Below are positions 33,259-43,784 of a stretch of DNA of 54,254 nucleotides, one piece after another. Below the pieces are notes generated by a model that saw nothing but the letters and a program-made list of their open reading frames with translations, was not told where the DNA came from and ran no database searches. Each line of letters begins with the position of its first letter. The first letter of the stretch is position 1. Origin of the DNA: Gnomoniopsis sp. IMI 355080 (taxonomy: Eukaryota; Ascomycota; Sordariomycetes; Diaporthales; Gnomoniaceae); assembly GCA_027946555.1 (NCBI GenBank), contig JAPEVC010000233.1:1-54254 (forward strand), read 5' to 3'. The translations under genes and the position numbers were made by a program.

Positions 33259-35224
33259 ATGTCCAACGCCATCAGCCAGGTTGGCGCGTTCGTGAACCGC
33301 AAGTTCTCCATTAACCGCAATACGGGTCAACCTCGCATCCGCCGCTTTTCTGTGGCAGAGCCCAGCGGTGCGAATACCGGTGAGTACAGCACAGCGCCCC
33401 AGGGGCATGAGAAGGGGACGTCACAGAGGCTGGCATGTCTTGGCTGTCTTAGCCAAGCAAACACTGCAGATGTCATCTCAATTTTCTCGACGGGCTAATT
33501 TGGCGTGGCAAACACATGGCTAACAACGTTCATCTGCAGAGGCGAGCTCCAAGATCCACAGGCAGTTCCGTGCTGCTCACGAGTAGGAAACCCCACCAAC
33601 GAATCGAACATAGTACGAGGAAACGCCAGCTTAACAATGTTTTCACAGAGGTCACCTTGCCCACGCCGGCCTCGACCCCTCCCGGTCCTCTACTGGTGTA
33701 GTATGGTGCACAGAGCGAGCTGGCGAGTTCGGCTTCTTCGACGAGCCTGATCAATGGGCAAACCTTGGACAGGGTGCCCCCGAGGTACGCAAAGAGAAAG
33801 ACTTGCGAGCTATAGCAAGCAAAGAAAGCAACCTTTCGGAAGGGCTAAGCTAATCGCCTACGGGAAAGGTCGAGGATGACATCGAAGGCTGCTTCCAAAG
33901 GCCCACGCACATCGACATAACTGTGGCCTCCAGAGAATATGCCCCCACCGCCGGAATCAAGCCCCTGCGTGAGGCTGTCGCCAAAATGTACAATGCCCAC
34001 CACCGACAAGGCAAGCCCTCTCAGTACACATGGGAGAACGTAGCCATCGTGCCTGGTGGCCGTGCTGGTTTGATCCGTATTGCTGCCATCTTGAACCAGG
34101 CCTACCTGGGCTTCTTCATTCCTGATTACACTGCGTATAACGAGATGTTGTCGCTGTTCAGAAACGTGAGTTGTGCATCGGCGGATGGAATCATACCTTG
34201 CTTGGCCTCCTAGAGACTCTTTCAGGAAGCAGCCAGGATGAACACAGTGGCTAACCAAATAAATGCACCTGTAGTTCGCTGCTATTCCCGTTCCTCTGCA
34301 CGAGGATGATGGCTACCATATCCACCCGGACAAGATCGCCGAGGAAATTGCACGAGGCACTGGTGTCATTCTAACCTCCAACCCTCGTAACCCAACGGGT
34401 CGTGTCGTCAAGAACCCCGAGCTGGCTGAGATCCAGGACATCTGCCGTGGTCGCGCAACCTTCATCAGCGATGAGTTCTATAGCGGCTATAACTACACTT
34501 CCGACTGCGATGGCACGACCATCTCTGCGGCTGTAAGTGTAGATTAGAGGCTAGACCGGAGGGGTAAGCAAAGGCTGATACGTGACAGGACAACGTGCAA
34601 GACGTCGACGAGGACGATGTGCTCATCATCGACGGCCTCACCAAGCGCTTCCGTCTGCCAGGCTGGCGTGTCGCTTGGATCGTGGGCCCCAAGGAGTTCA
34701 TCAAGGCGATTGGCTCGTGCGGTTCGTACCTGGATGGTGGTACCAACGCGCCCTTCCAGGAGGCTGCTGTGCCTATGCTCGAGCCCGGCCTGGTCCGGGA
34801 GGAGATGAAGGCCCTGCAGTCACACTTCAGATCCAAGCGTGACTACGTGATCGACCGCCTGCGCAAGATGGGCTTCCACATCAAGGATGTCCCCGACTCG
34901 ACATTCTACCTGTGGCTGGATCTCGAGGGTCTCCCTAGCCAGATCAGTGACGGTCTGAACTTCTTCCAGGCGTGTCTGGAGGAGAAGGTGATCGTGGTGC
35001 CTGGTATCTTCTTCGACCTTAACCCGGCACGTAGACGTGATCTTTTCGATTCGCCTTGCCATCATTTCGTGCGGTTCTCGTATGGACCCAAGATGGAGAC
35101 GCTGCAGAAGGGTTGTGATGGCATTGAGAGGGTTGTGAACAAGTAAGTGAATTTGCGACTTCTTGACATTGAAGTTGACTGACGTTCTCCCAGATTCAAG
35201 AACATGGCCCAGGAGTCGTCCTAA
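33259..35224 (+). CDS. PLP-dependent aminotransferase, class I/II
   Basis: Six exons (33259-33379, 33720-33784, 33869-34165, 34275-34532, 34589-35142, 35194-35224) give 442 codons (441 residues). The fold-type I pattern is clear: ANLGQGAPE, REYAPTAGIKPLREAVAKMY, IVPGGRAGLIRIAAILNQAY, FFIPDYTAYNEMLSLF, ILTSNPRNPTGRVV, FISDEFYSGYNY with the cofactor Asp and Tyr, and DGLTKRFRLPGWRVAW with the Schiff-base Lys. The C-terminal domain has HFVRFSYGPKMETL with the substrate-carboxylate Arg. The substrate cannot be read from the sequence. The first intron is long (340 nt), and its acceptor could be at 33713 instead of 33719, adding two residues; both keep the frame. The other introns are 84, 109, 56 and 51 nt. 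Confidence 0.88.
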
Positions 35225-36464
35225 GGCAGCCAAGCCACAGTCAGATGATCGACCTACTCATAGACGGAAGCACAGCGAATTAGGTAGAAAAGTTGGATAG
35301 AAAAGCGTCAATACACATACAATAGCGTAGGATTTGGAGAAAAAAAAAACTGTCTGCAAAGCCATACATCGATTTGCATTGAACTCTCTCCTTGCTTTCG
35401 CATTCAGTCTCTCCGAGAATCCGTAGAAAGAGCAGCCCCTAGACAACAAGTCGCCTCGCCCATACTTGGACAAGATCTCCGTGTGATGCATACTTGGTCC
35501 GAGGATTTCGAGAAAAGAATCCGGTTTTGCTCCCTGTATGTTCACCCACGCTCTCAGGCGGATGCGATCCTCAACCTGACGAGAGCGAGGTGCCGCGGCG
35601 TATTCGCACAATACAACAGAAATGTACCGATCATCGACGCGAAGCGCTTGGTGTGAACATCCCACGCAACAGGTCACAGCCCAACTTTGTGAGCCTCAAA
35701 TCACAGCCCCAGACGGCGCCCCGGAGCTATATAGCATGCCATGTATGTACAGTCCTTTGTGTGTTTACCCCGAAAGGATGGTGTGGTGTATTTGGGAATG
35801 CATGACCTAGGTGGAGAGTTCTCTTGCCCAAGAGGGCAGGTAGCGCAGCGGTGTCATGGCCCGTCGTCGCACTCGAATGATGTGTCCGATATACACAGAA
35901 TGCTGCAAGGTTGCGTCCGGCCTTTGAGGCCTGAATGGGACCAATTCGCCCGGATCTAACAGCTTCTTACCCCTGGATGGCGGGCCGGCGCGCATTTGCT
36001 TGACAGCAGTTATGACAGCATGTGGGAAAATGACCGCTGCGTTCATCCAGTCCCGCGGAAATGGTCTTATCGCTAGAAGCTATGTTGCGCTCATGAAGAT
36101 ATACCTGGCATGTGAATAGCTTTATTTTCTGTCGGGCCACATAATGGTTGGAGAGCCTCAATAAAGTTGACAAAGTACTCATTGGGGGAGAACCGGGGAG
36201 GCTCCGGCGTGAGCATCGGCTGCCGGGGGTCCACAAGCTTGGGCCAACCACCGGGAAAGCCAAGGCCGTGAGCGGGCTCTTTGTTTGTCGAGGCTTCTAG
36301 AATCCGGCCGAAGCTTTTTTTTTTTTAACACGTTGAACGTCGAGTCACGGTGAAAACAGGGAAAGGGGAGGTACTTCCTCGTCTTGTCTTTTCTACAAAT
36401 GCCGTGATCTCCAGAGAGACTTGAGCAGCATTCGTGAAAAGAGAAGAGAAAGATAGTAGAGCGA
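35225..36464. other. Intergenic region
   Basis: The left part is the 3' flank of the aminotransferase gene, with an A10 run near 35340-35350. The right part is the promoter of the 36465 gene, with a T10 tract near 36317-36326 and AG-rich sequence just before the ATG. A tRNA-like word at about 35838 was examined and rejected. Nothing else is supported. Confidence 0.5.
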
Positions 36465-37223
36465 ATGAGTTGCCTCCGCAGGGTCAGTCACCCTCGCCTG
36501 CACCGATCTATCATCACGAGAGCCTCACCCACACCATCTTCACCACCACACGCAAGACCAACAGCTACAGCAGCAAGATTCTCATCGGCCACACAACACT
36601 ACAATCTCCGACCAGCCCCTTCTTCACGGGCTTATGTCCGCTATCTCTCACCCCTACCAAACACCAGTATCTTCGCCTCCCCCTTACCATCCACACGGAC
36701 AGCCGCCGCCAAAATGAGCAGCAGCACCTCCACCCCCACGAGCACGCAACCCGCCGCCTCAAGCACGCCGCCCACGGCCCCGCCGTCAGTGTCCAATCAC
36801 GATGCGACCACGGACGCAAGTCATCCACACCCGCGCCAGGGAGGCGGCTACAACGACGACAAGAATCCTAGCAACAACGACCCTACCTTGTTGAGCAACA
36901 GCCAGGATGATAGTAGTAGTAGTAGTGCTGCTGGTGGCGACGACAGTGGCGGCGGCACTGCTGCTGCTGCTGCTGCTGCACTGCCGCCGCTACCCGCTCC
37001 TGAAGATTCTGCCGGCGCAACGACAACGCTCGAGGTCGATGGAAAGGCTGTTGCGCTGGATCATCTGGGTCCGATGGTAATTGGGCGCGATGGCACGGTG
37101 TCGCGGATCGCGAATTGGCATGAAATGAATGAGATTGAGCGGCGGAATACGCTGCGGGTCCTGGGGAAGCGGAACCAGGTGCGGCTAGCAGCGTTGAGGG
37201 GCGAAGAGGGCAAGGCTGCGTAG
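36465..37223 (+). CDS. Conserved fungal protein with probable mitochondrial leader, function unknown
   Basis: A single exon of 252 residues from ATG 36465. The first ~105 residues have many Arg, Ser, Pro and Thr and no acidic residue (MSCLRRVSHPRLHRSIITRA onward), which fits a mitochondrial targeting sequence. The middle is low complexity, with Ser5 and Ala8 runs encoded by AGT and GCT triplet repeats. The last ~65 residues form a compact conserved-looking domain: VDGKAVALDHLGPMVIGRDG, TVSRIANWHEMNEIERRNTL and RVLGKRNQVRLAALR. I recognise the SRI.NW..M...ER..T.R.L.KRN..RL pattern from uncharacterised fungal proteins, without a known function. A second in-frame ATG (MSSSTSTPTS) could give a shorter form without the leader. 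Confidence 0.7.
   Translation: MSCLRRVSHPRLHRSIITRASPTPSSPPHARPTATAARFSSATQHYNLRPAPSSRAYVRYLSPLPNTSIFASPLPSTRTAAAKMSSSTSTPTSTQPAASSTPPTAPPSVSNHDATTDASHPHPRQGGGYNDDKNPSNNDPTLLSNSQDDSSSSSAAGGDDSGGGTAAAAAAALPPLPAPEDSAGATTTLEVDGKAVALDHLGPMVIGRDGTVSRIANWHEMNEIERRNTLRVLGKRNQVRLAALRGEEGKAA
36912..36926 (+). repeat. (AGT)5 coding microsatellite
   Basis: Five AGT units in frame encode a Ser run in the 36465 gene. Confidence 0.8.
36960..36980 (+). repeat. (GCT)n coding microsatellite
   Basis: Consecutive GCT codons, ending with GCA, encode an Ala run in the 36465 gene. Length variation between strains would be expected. Confidence 0.8.
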
Positions 37224-37765
37224 CATCGTGAGCGGGTGTTTCCATATCGTGCATCATTGCTTGGCAATGTGGATGCCGCGATGGGTGGATTCCGCCGAGC
37301 TGGGATGCCGAGCACACCGAACCTTAGAAGTGAGAGAGCACGTATGTCTGTCTCACCGATAAACACAACACGGAAATGTGATTGCCATCGAGTGATTTGG
37401 CTCATAGACCAATTCTGGTCGTGATGTAGTGCATATTCGATGAGTGCGTTTACGTGCATTATACAGACGGCCACCAGCGCTTGCTATACACAACCTCCCC
37501 ACACACTAATTCCCTTGGTAGTGGGCAATTTAACTCAATTGCACATGGACTTCTGGAAGAACCAAAAACAAACAAAGAATTTCATCACATCGCTATCCCA
37601 TCATGGAGCCAGTGAGAAGATATGAATCCTACTCCCAGACTCAGCCACACGAGGGCTCCCAAAACGCCTGCCGAGAGAAACATGCCCCGGGGGATATCTT
37701 GAAACTTTACAGAGGCGGTGCCGTCTCAATGCTAAAACACTCAAGTCTACCGCCGGCGACAATGG
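37224..37765. other. Convergent intergenic region
   Basis: 3' flanks of the 36465 gene (plus) and the bZIP gene (minus). No coding or structural signal recognised. Confidence 0.5.
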
Positions 37766-39379
37766 CTATGAGGACTTCTCTTCCTTCTTGCTGTCCACCT
37801 CCTTGACGGTGATCTCGTCCTTAGCGCCATTGCCGTTCACGATTTTGTTCATGTCCTCCTTGCTGCTGCTGGAGCCGTCGTTCTTCTCAAGGATGAGCTT
37901 CTTGAGCCATTGGTTCTCCGTCTCCAATTGAGAGATTTTTGACTCGAGTGCCGCCACTTTATCGTTCATCTCCTTGGCGCTCTTCTCCAAGGCTGCCTCG
38001 CGCTGCTTCTTCTTGACGCGGAAACGAGCGCTAGCAGCCGTATTCCGTCTGCGCTTGTCCTCCTCAGCTGCTACCCTTGATGCCTCCTCAATGCTCAATG
38101 CTCGGTTGTGGGCGGGTGTCTGCTGCGGGTCGGTGGCCCGGCGTTTCTCTCCTGTCTTTGGCTGGCCAACAGCATGGTGGCCGAAAGAGTGTGCGTGAGG
38201 GACCGGAGGATAGACGTTGTGAGGACTGGGCTGCAGAGGCTGCAGACCCTCGGGGAAAGCGGTGCTTATCGGCGAGGCATACTGATTGTTGAAGTCGCCG
38301 AAGTTAAAGTCTCCTGCTGTACGGCGGGCCATTGTGCCATGATCAGCACATGAACTCAAAGACTGGATAGCATCAAAGGTTGCCAAGCCGAGAGTGAACG
38401 GCGACGACAAAGCAATGCTTGGCAGGCGCAAAAAAAGATGTTTATACGGATTGAGAAGCCAGAGAGCAAGAGTGGGGAACCCGCAGCCCTTGGACTGAGT
38501 CGATTCAGAAGAACGACATCAGTCAAGTTGGGCCCTTGGGTGGTTGAGGCAGGAGCCATCGGTTTGTCGGCTCTGGGGGAGGTCACGGGGTATTGCACCA
38601 TCGATAGCACAAATGGCGGGTGCAGATTGGACGCTACCCCCCACAGCAACCTCCCCAATCCTTGACCGGGATTGACAATGACCTTGCATGTCGAGACGGG
38701 TGGTCCCAATCAAAATGTCGGATGATGGCGCAAGTCGTAAAGTGTATGCAATTGCAGGGTGGGGGAGGGGAAAGGCTGGTACTCTATCTCCTCGTACCAT
38801 ACGCCCTGTAGGACGCATTTCTCGGCGTGCCGCAAATGCAAAGTGTCGGTATGTGGAGGCCCAAGGGGGATACTATTGACGTGCAGCAAGGCTCGCACTG
38901 CCTAGTCCAGCCTTACTCAAAGCTGGAGACACTTGTCTCTTCGCCATAGCCCGCCCAGTTTGACAACTCCGGCTCTTTCCGTGTCTTCCCTTGTCCGAAA
39001 TGCAGACGAGTAATTCTCAAGGATTGTGGATGGAGCATGGGCAATCCGCCAGGGGTAGAACGACAGAATAAAAGCAGCCTGTACAACAGTAAAAGAAGTA
39101 GAACCTACCAGTGCTCATAAAGTCCATGCCACCAAAATCTGGTACCGTCGTCGCTGCTGTTACCGGCTCGCCGGGTTTTGGCGCTGTTGGACTGTCGGCC
39201 TTGAAGTTTGTGGATAATCCAGTATCGAAATCAATGAACTCGCGGTTCATGAACAGGTCCAGGTCGGCGTCCGGTAGAGGGTAGTCATCCTGAGACTCGT
39301 CGGCGTGTACCGAGTTCAAGCCTCCTTCTCGCAAGAACTGCGAGACGTCGTTCGCGGCTCTACGGGTGTAGTTGGCCAT
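37766..39379 (-). CDS. bZIP transcription factor of the MetR/CYS-3 (sulfur regulation) type
   Basis: Exon 1 (39379-39109) and exon 2 (38316-37766) are joined over a 792-nt intron, giving 273 residues (272 if the acceptor at 38314 is used). Exon 1 encodes YTRRAANDVSQFLREGG and PDADLDLFMNREFIDFDTG, which resemble the N-terminus of CYS-3/MetR proteins. Exon 2 encodes the bZIP: basic region RRRNTAASARFRVKKKQREA with the N-x7-R core, then a zipper with KVAALESKISQLETENQWLK. CYS-3/MetR factors activate sulfur-assimilation genes under sulfur limitation. The donor GTAGGT (39108) and the acceptor after GTACAG (38317) agree in phase, with CTGAT as a possible branch site 26-30 nt upstream. The long intron is unusual, so the join is the least certain part; the bZIP itself is secure. 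Confidence 0.8.
38317..39108 (-). other. Unusually long (792 nt) intron of the bZIP gene
   Basis: Donor GTAGGT, acceptor GTACAG (or GCAG three bases on). Its 3' end contains an ATG at 38332 that is in frame with exon 2 and would give a 188-residue form beginning MARRTAGDFNFGDF, retaining the bZIP. No coding block inside the intron resembles a missing exon. Confidence 0.6.
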
Positions 39380-41875
39380 GATGGTGTTGGCGGTGTTTCG
39401 TGATCCTCCCAAAGCGTAGGTCTCTCGGCTATGTTATCGGGTGCGTTGTTCGGTTACGCTTCTCTCCCGGATGTGCCAATTCCACCGAAAGACTTGCTGA
39501 GCAACTGAAAATTTGTAGGCTTGTACTGCTATTCGAGAGGAGCGCGAATATGGGGATCCCTTTTGGCGGGTTGTTGGATCGATAGAGTCTTTGGTTGAAT
39601 GGTAATTCAAAAAACTCTTTTCTGGCGGACAAAGGCTGACCCGGGTAATATGAATGGTGACGGGAGCCGGTTTTTAGCGTCTCCGTGGTCGGTGGCAAAG
39701 CGTCATGCAGATGTAAGACCGTTGGAAGAACGGGAGCGAAGATGCTCTGGGAGTTGTCGATGCACTGGGCGTGAAGTCGCAGATTTGGACTCGACAGACT
39801 GGACGACGAAGATCAGTCCAGAAGAGAGCTTTCTGGGCGTTCTTCAGGAGATGGGAAGGGGTAAGAATTGAATTGGCGAGACTTGTCCCGGGGGAGGGGA
39901 AACGGGTGAGAGAAAAAGCTCTGAATGGGCCGGTTGGTCAAGGATACAAGGTGGAGGAGTGGAGCGACGATGGGGCTCGCCCCACGCTTGCAATCGTAAT
40001 CGCGGTACGCAGTAGTCGCAAGTACTATGTATGCACGCACATCTACTATGTAGCACGTTTTTGGCGTATACAGCACACAGTGGATACAACGTGTGTTATA
40101 TAGTATGCTACTACGTACAGTGAGATGAACGGACAACCCCCCCCCGGCGGACCAGCCCTCCCAGAATCTGGAAGAATGGTCGTCGAATCAAGTCTGCTGC
40201 ATGCGGCCTTGATCCGTCATATGGATGACACAGACGACCACCGAGCAGTGATGAACGCGCTCATCGCATTTTCTACAGAGGTACTGTGTATGCCAGAAGT
40301 TTACAGCCACCTAATCCCAGGACAAGGGACTGCACTCCCAAGAGCACTCCCAGACAAAAGGCGACCCGCAAAAGTTCGGGCCTTTTTGTCAAAAGAGGGC
40401 AATACCCCCAGAATTGAGCCACCACAAGGTCACGACAACCAGCGAGGACCAGCGTCCGAGGATTCACCGATAACGTTCCCTGGCAGCTGGCAGATTGGAG
40501 GTGCTCCACCCTTAGACCAGTTTTCCTCACTTTGTACTATGTTTGAATCGAAGTCTCCTTGGCCTTGCATCTGCCTGACAAATGGAATGCTTAAAAATCA
40601 TACCAACACCCCACGCGCCCATATGTACTATGAATATAGCCAAAGCCACAACCGCGTGTCCGACAATTAGATCACCCGTTTGTGCTTTCGGCTCGTGAAT
40701 CAGCTCGATTGCGTCTCGGTTTTCGAGTCTCGACCGGGGACTTTGCGCCCTTTGGGTCAGATGCCACATGCATTCCTGGCAAGCTTATCGCAAAAGGGAC
40801 CAGTAATCTCACGACCTGACGCCCTTTTGCACAAGCCATATAACCAATCACATCTCCAAGCATGTCGGATATGCACCTAACTCACCCCCGATCTTCAAGG
40901 GTCTCAAGGGTCCTGCTCGCTGTTTGTTGTTTCGAGCAGCGTCCCGAGTTCCCGGGCTGCCGAGCTGCAGCGACACCATCACCAGAAATGGTATCCCCAA
41001 GGCTCACGATCGGGGCATCGGCGCTTCATACTTCTTGATTAATAATTGTCATGGAACCAGATCCAACGGATCGATGAAACAAGCTTGCCATCTACGATTT
41101 CGTGGTCAATCTGCGTAGTAGCAATATCCTCACCAACACCTTCTGTGGTTATCACACAGGACCACAAAGTTAAAATCTGCGTGAAGCCAGCAATCGATCA
41201 ACGTCTTGCCCTAGTCTTTAGATCATGACCGTCTTCCGTTACGTCGCGAAATTTTGACAATGATTACAAGCGCAACTTCGGTCACCGACGGTCGGACGGT
41301 GAGCTGACAAATTCACTAACCACAATTGCGGCTGGACGCGGCTTGGACGAGTCTAAATTTGGATGCCGTCAAATCAATCTATCCAAGTTAGGCAGGCCGC
41401 GACGCTAGACTGTACCTCAATTTTCTAGACAGCATATTGTATGTCGAACACCAGAACATTGAGGGTGATGCCTCCTGATCCCTACGGCTGGCAGTATACT
41501 GTGGATTTCGACGCAGCACAATTCTAATGTTGTGCTACCTGATCCTCCCCATAAATTTTGGCGTGTGTCAACGCCCATAGGGCTTGCCGTTCCAGTTGGC
41601 GGCCGGGGTGTCCCGCAGCCTTGCACCCCCTCACCCGCGCTAAAATTGATCCCAGCATAGTACATGTGAAGTCGCGTCAACGCGTCTCCTCGATGTAAGG
41701 TTGTAGTCGACTCTGTAAAGCATCGTCAAGCATCGTCACTTTTGAAGGCGGCAGGGTTGCAAGCCAAAATCAACTTTCAAAGCTTGCCCGTGCCAATGCG
41801 ACTTAATCGCCCATTCAAGCTTCAAATGCCACAATATTCTTCTCCATTGCGTTGATACCTAGTCCTCGTCTTGCA
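39380..41875. other. Gene-poor divergent intergenic region (2.5 kb)
   Basis: This lies between the bZIP gene (minus) and CHL4 (plus). It contains the 5' flank of the bZIP gene, an open frame at 40125-40670 that I reject as a gene, and the CHL4 promoter with an ACGCGT element. I see no other supported feature. Confidence 0.5.
41671..41685 (+). promoter_or_regulatory. MCB-like element pair upstream of CHL4
   Basis: GTCGCGTCAACGCGT contains one exact MluI cell-cycle box (ACGCGT, 41680-41685) and a near match (TCGCGT) within 15 bp, about 190 bp upstream of the CHL4 ATG. MBF binds this element in yeasts at G1/S genes. Single ACGCGT words also occur elsewhere in the window, so only the pairing and position support it. 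Confidence 0.4.
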
Positions 41876-43486
41876 ATGGCCCCGCGTATTTCCATACCAA
41901 CAAATGCGCCTCTGCCAGCAACTCTCCGTCTTGACCCAGCCAATGCAGCCGTCCTCAAGCTTCTCAATCGCCTCTCTCGCCCCGCCCTCCTTACTCTCGT
42001 CCTCGATTGGCTCGACGAGTCTAATGCGCCCCTCTGTGCGCCCTACCTTCGCGCACCTCGAGACGATGAAGAAGACGAGCAAGATGTAGATCCCACAGAC
42101 CTCAACCCCCCGATGTCCTCCCTCGAGGAGCTGCGTGAGCTCTACAGCGACATGCAGGCGCGCAAGACAGGGAGCAAGCGCGAGTTGCTAGACCGCATCC
42201 TCGAGGGCGACTGGCGCACGGGTTTGACGCTATACCAGCTGTCCATGGCGGACCTGCAGCACCTGTACGACCATCCACAGAGCCTCACCTGGAGCGCATA
42301 TCGTATTGTGCCGTTGAAGACACCCACACCGCACCAGGCTGAGGAGGACGCCCCGCTTGAGCTCGACGCAGAGTCTCTTGCCATCCCGCGGCTCCATCCC
42401 TCCACCTTCCTCCAAAATCTCCAAGCGCAGGTCCTACCCGACGTAAAAGCGTACTGCAACTTTGACCGGCCCAAGAACATGTCACTTCTGGTCCTGCGTA
42501 TCTTCATTCTCGACTCGCCATACAATACCAACCTCGCCACCTCCACGGCGTCGGGCTCCGGCAAACGAGCGGCCACGGCCATGGCCTTCGATACTAGCAG
42601 GACCATTTACGTTGGCTTCCCCGATGGCGCGCCATACGTCTACATCAGCAAGTCCCAAAGCATCGGACAGGCTTCCACAGGCGAGACGAGGAGCTTGCGT
42701 GCGTTAGTAGTCGAGGGCGTGCCGAAGGCGTTGTCGCGGCCGAGGGAGAGGGTCGGTCTGGAACACACAAAATTGACGACCAAAAACCTGCACGAGTTGC
42801 TGCAAAGGAAGGGGTCTGGTAGGACGAATACGGCGGGTGGCGGCTGGGGCATCTATGCAGACGAGAAGACCAAGGAAAGTCCGCTAGATGTGGTGCTGCC
42901 GAGTCCACCGCTTAGCGATGTAGGTGAGGGCAGTGAGGTCAAGCCGAAGAAGGAAGTCGAGGTGAGGAAGAGGGCTGCCTCTTCTGCTACGAAAAGGGAG
43001 GAAATGCGGCTGAAAAGGGCAAGGGTAGTGGCACAGGCGAGGTTCGGTGAATCTGCCAAGGTAAATGACGAGCAGGGTGTGGAGAGGGTCGATATTGTCA
43101 TCGATGACGCTTTTCCGGAGAGAGCAGAGGTAACAGAAGTGGACGTTGAGGAGGATGATACTAGTGAAGAATCACCAAATCAGAAACCTTCGCGAGGCGG
43201 CGCTGGTCGTCGAAGTACCAGGGACGCGGCCTTTGACCGCGCTCGCACGCAGGACGATGACGATGGTGGTGGGGGAGATGAGGAGGGAGACGAGGGGGAA
43301 ACGTGGCGGCCAAGTGTCAAATTGACTTTTCATGGCTCTCATGTATTTGCCGGTATTCGGCAGCTTGTCGAGGCTGGCATCATCGATGGCGAGAAAATGC
43401 CGGGCTGGTTAACGGGTGAGGAGGGTGTGACCATAGGCGCTGTACGGCATGGTAGGATCAGGGGCTACAAGGGCTCTGGCTTATAG
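41876..43486 (+). CDS. chl4: Inner-kinetochore protein Chl4/Mis15 (CENP-N family)
   Basis: A single exon of 536 residues from ATG 41876 (the frame is open slightly upstream, without ATG). The N-terminal domain reads PLPATLRLDPANAAVLKLLN, RLSRPALLTLVLDWLDE and SSLEELRELYSDMQARKTGS, then KRELLDRILEGDWRTGLTLY and QLSMADLQHLYDHPQSLTWS, the pattern of the fungal Chl4/CENP-N family. A second domain holds SLLVLRIFILDSPYNTN and TIYVGFPDGAPYVYIS. A charged, disordered insert follows (residues ~330-470), and a C-terminal block KLTFHGSHVFAGIRQLVEAG closes the fold. Chl4 with Iml3 belongs to the constitutive centromere network and links centromeric nucleosomes to the kinetochore. Upstream MCB-like sites suggest cell-cycle control. 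Confidence 0.9.
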   Translation: MAPRISIPTNAPLPATLRLDPANAAVLKLLNRLSRPALLTLVLDWLDESNAPLCAPYLRAPRDDEEDEQDVDPTDLNPPMSSLEELRELYSDMQARKTGSKRELLDRILEGDWRTGLTLYQLSMADLQHLYDHPQSLTWSAYRIVPLKTPTPHQAEEDAPLELDAESLAIPRLHPSTFLQNLQAQVLPDVKAYCNFDRPKNMSLLVLRIFILDSPYNTNLATSTASGSGKRAATAMAFDTSRTIYVGFPDGAPYVYISKSQSIGQASTGETRSLRALVVEGVPKALSRPRERVGLEHTKLTTKNLHELLQRKGSGRTNTAGGGWGIYADEKTKESPLDVVLPSPPLSDVGEGSEVKPKKEVEVRKRAASSATKREEMRLKRARVVAQARFGESAKVNDEQGVERVDIVIDDAFPERAEVTEVDVEEDDTSEESPNQKPSRGGAGRRSTRDAAFDRARTQDDDDGGGGDEEGDEGETWRPSVKLTFHGSHVFAGIRQLVEAGIIDGEKMPGWLTGEEGVTIGAVRHGRIRGYKGSGL

Positions 43487-43784
43487 TGTTTAATCGCCGC
43501 ATAAAATTATGAGACATGATCAGATGCCGATACATCGTGGCCTGAAGATATAAACACGGCCCTGTGAGAAGCAGGCCTCATGTGTTTGTCCCTCTCGTCC
43601 ACGGCTGTCATGAACGGAGGCAGCCAGGGGCAGGGCTGGATGGACGAAGCAATCCGCCATGAGTACTGGGCCACGAAAGTACCAATTGAGAACCGTTCCT
43701 CATCGGAATTTTTGCTTCATCTCGTCTAGGATTGGTTCTAAAAGTCGTCTATTGTACCCCTTTCTATACTCATGGTTCCTGATA

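Noticed and set aside
35838..35910. tRNA-like word ggtagcgcagcgg followed by cactcgaatg
   Set aside because: It resembles an A box, but the D stem does not pair properly, there is no good T-arm GGTTCGANTCC and no matching acceptor stem.
36883..37317. 144-codon minus-strand frame with Gln and Tyr runs
   Set aside because: The runs are the antisense reading of the AGT and GCT repeats in the real gene on the plus strand.
40125..40670. 181-codon open frame on the plus strand
   Set aside because: It starts with an ATG but has no recognisable motif, mixed composition and an overlapping antisense frame. I cannot support it as a gene, although it is the longest frame in that gap.
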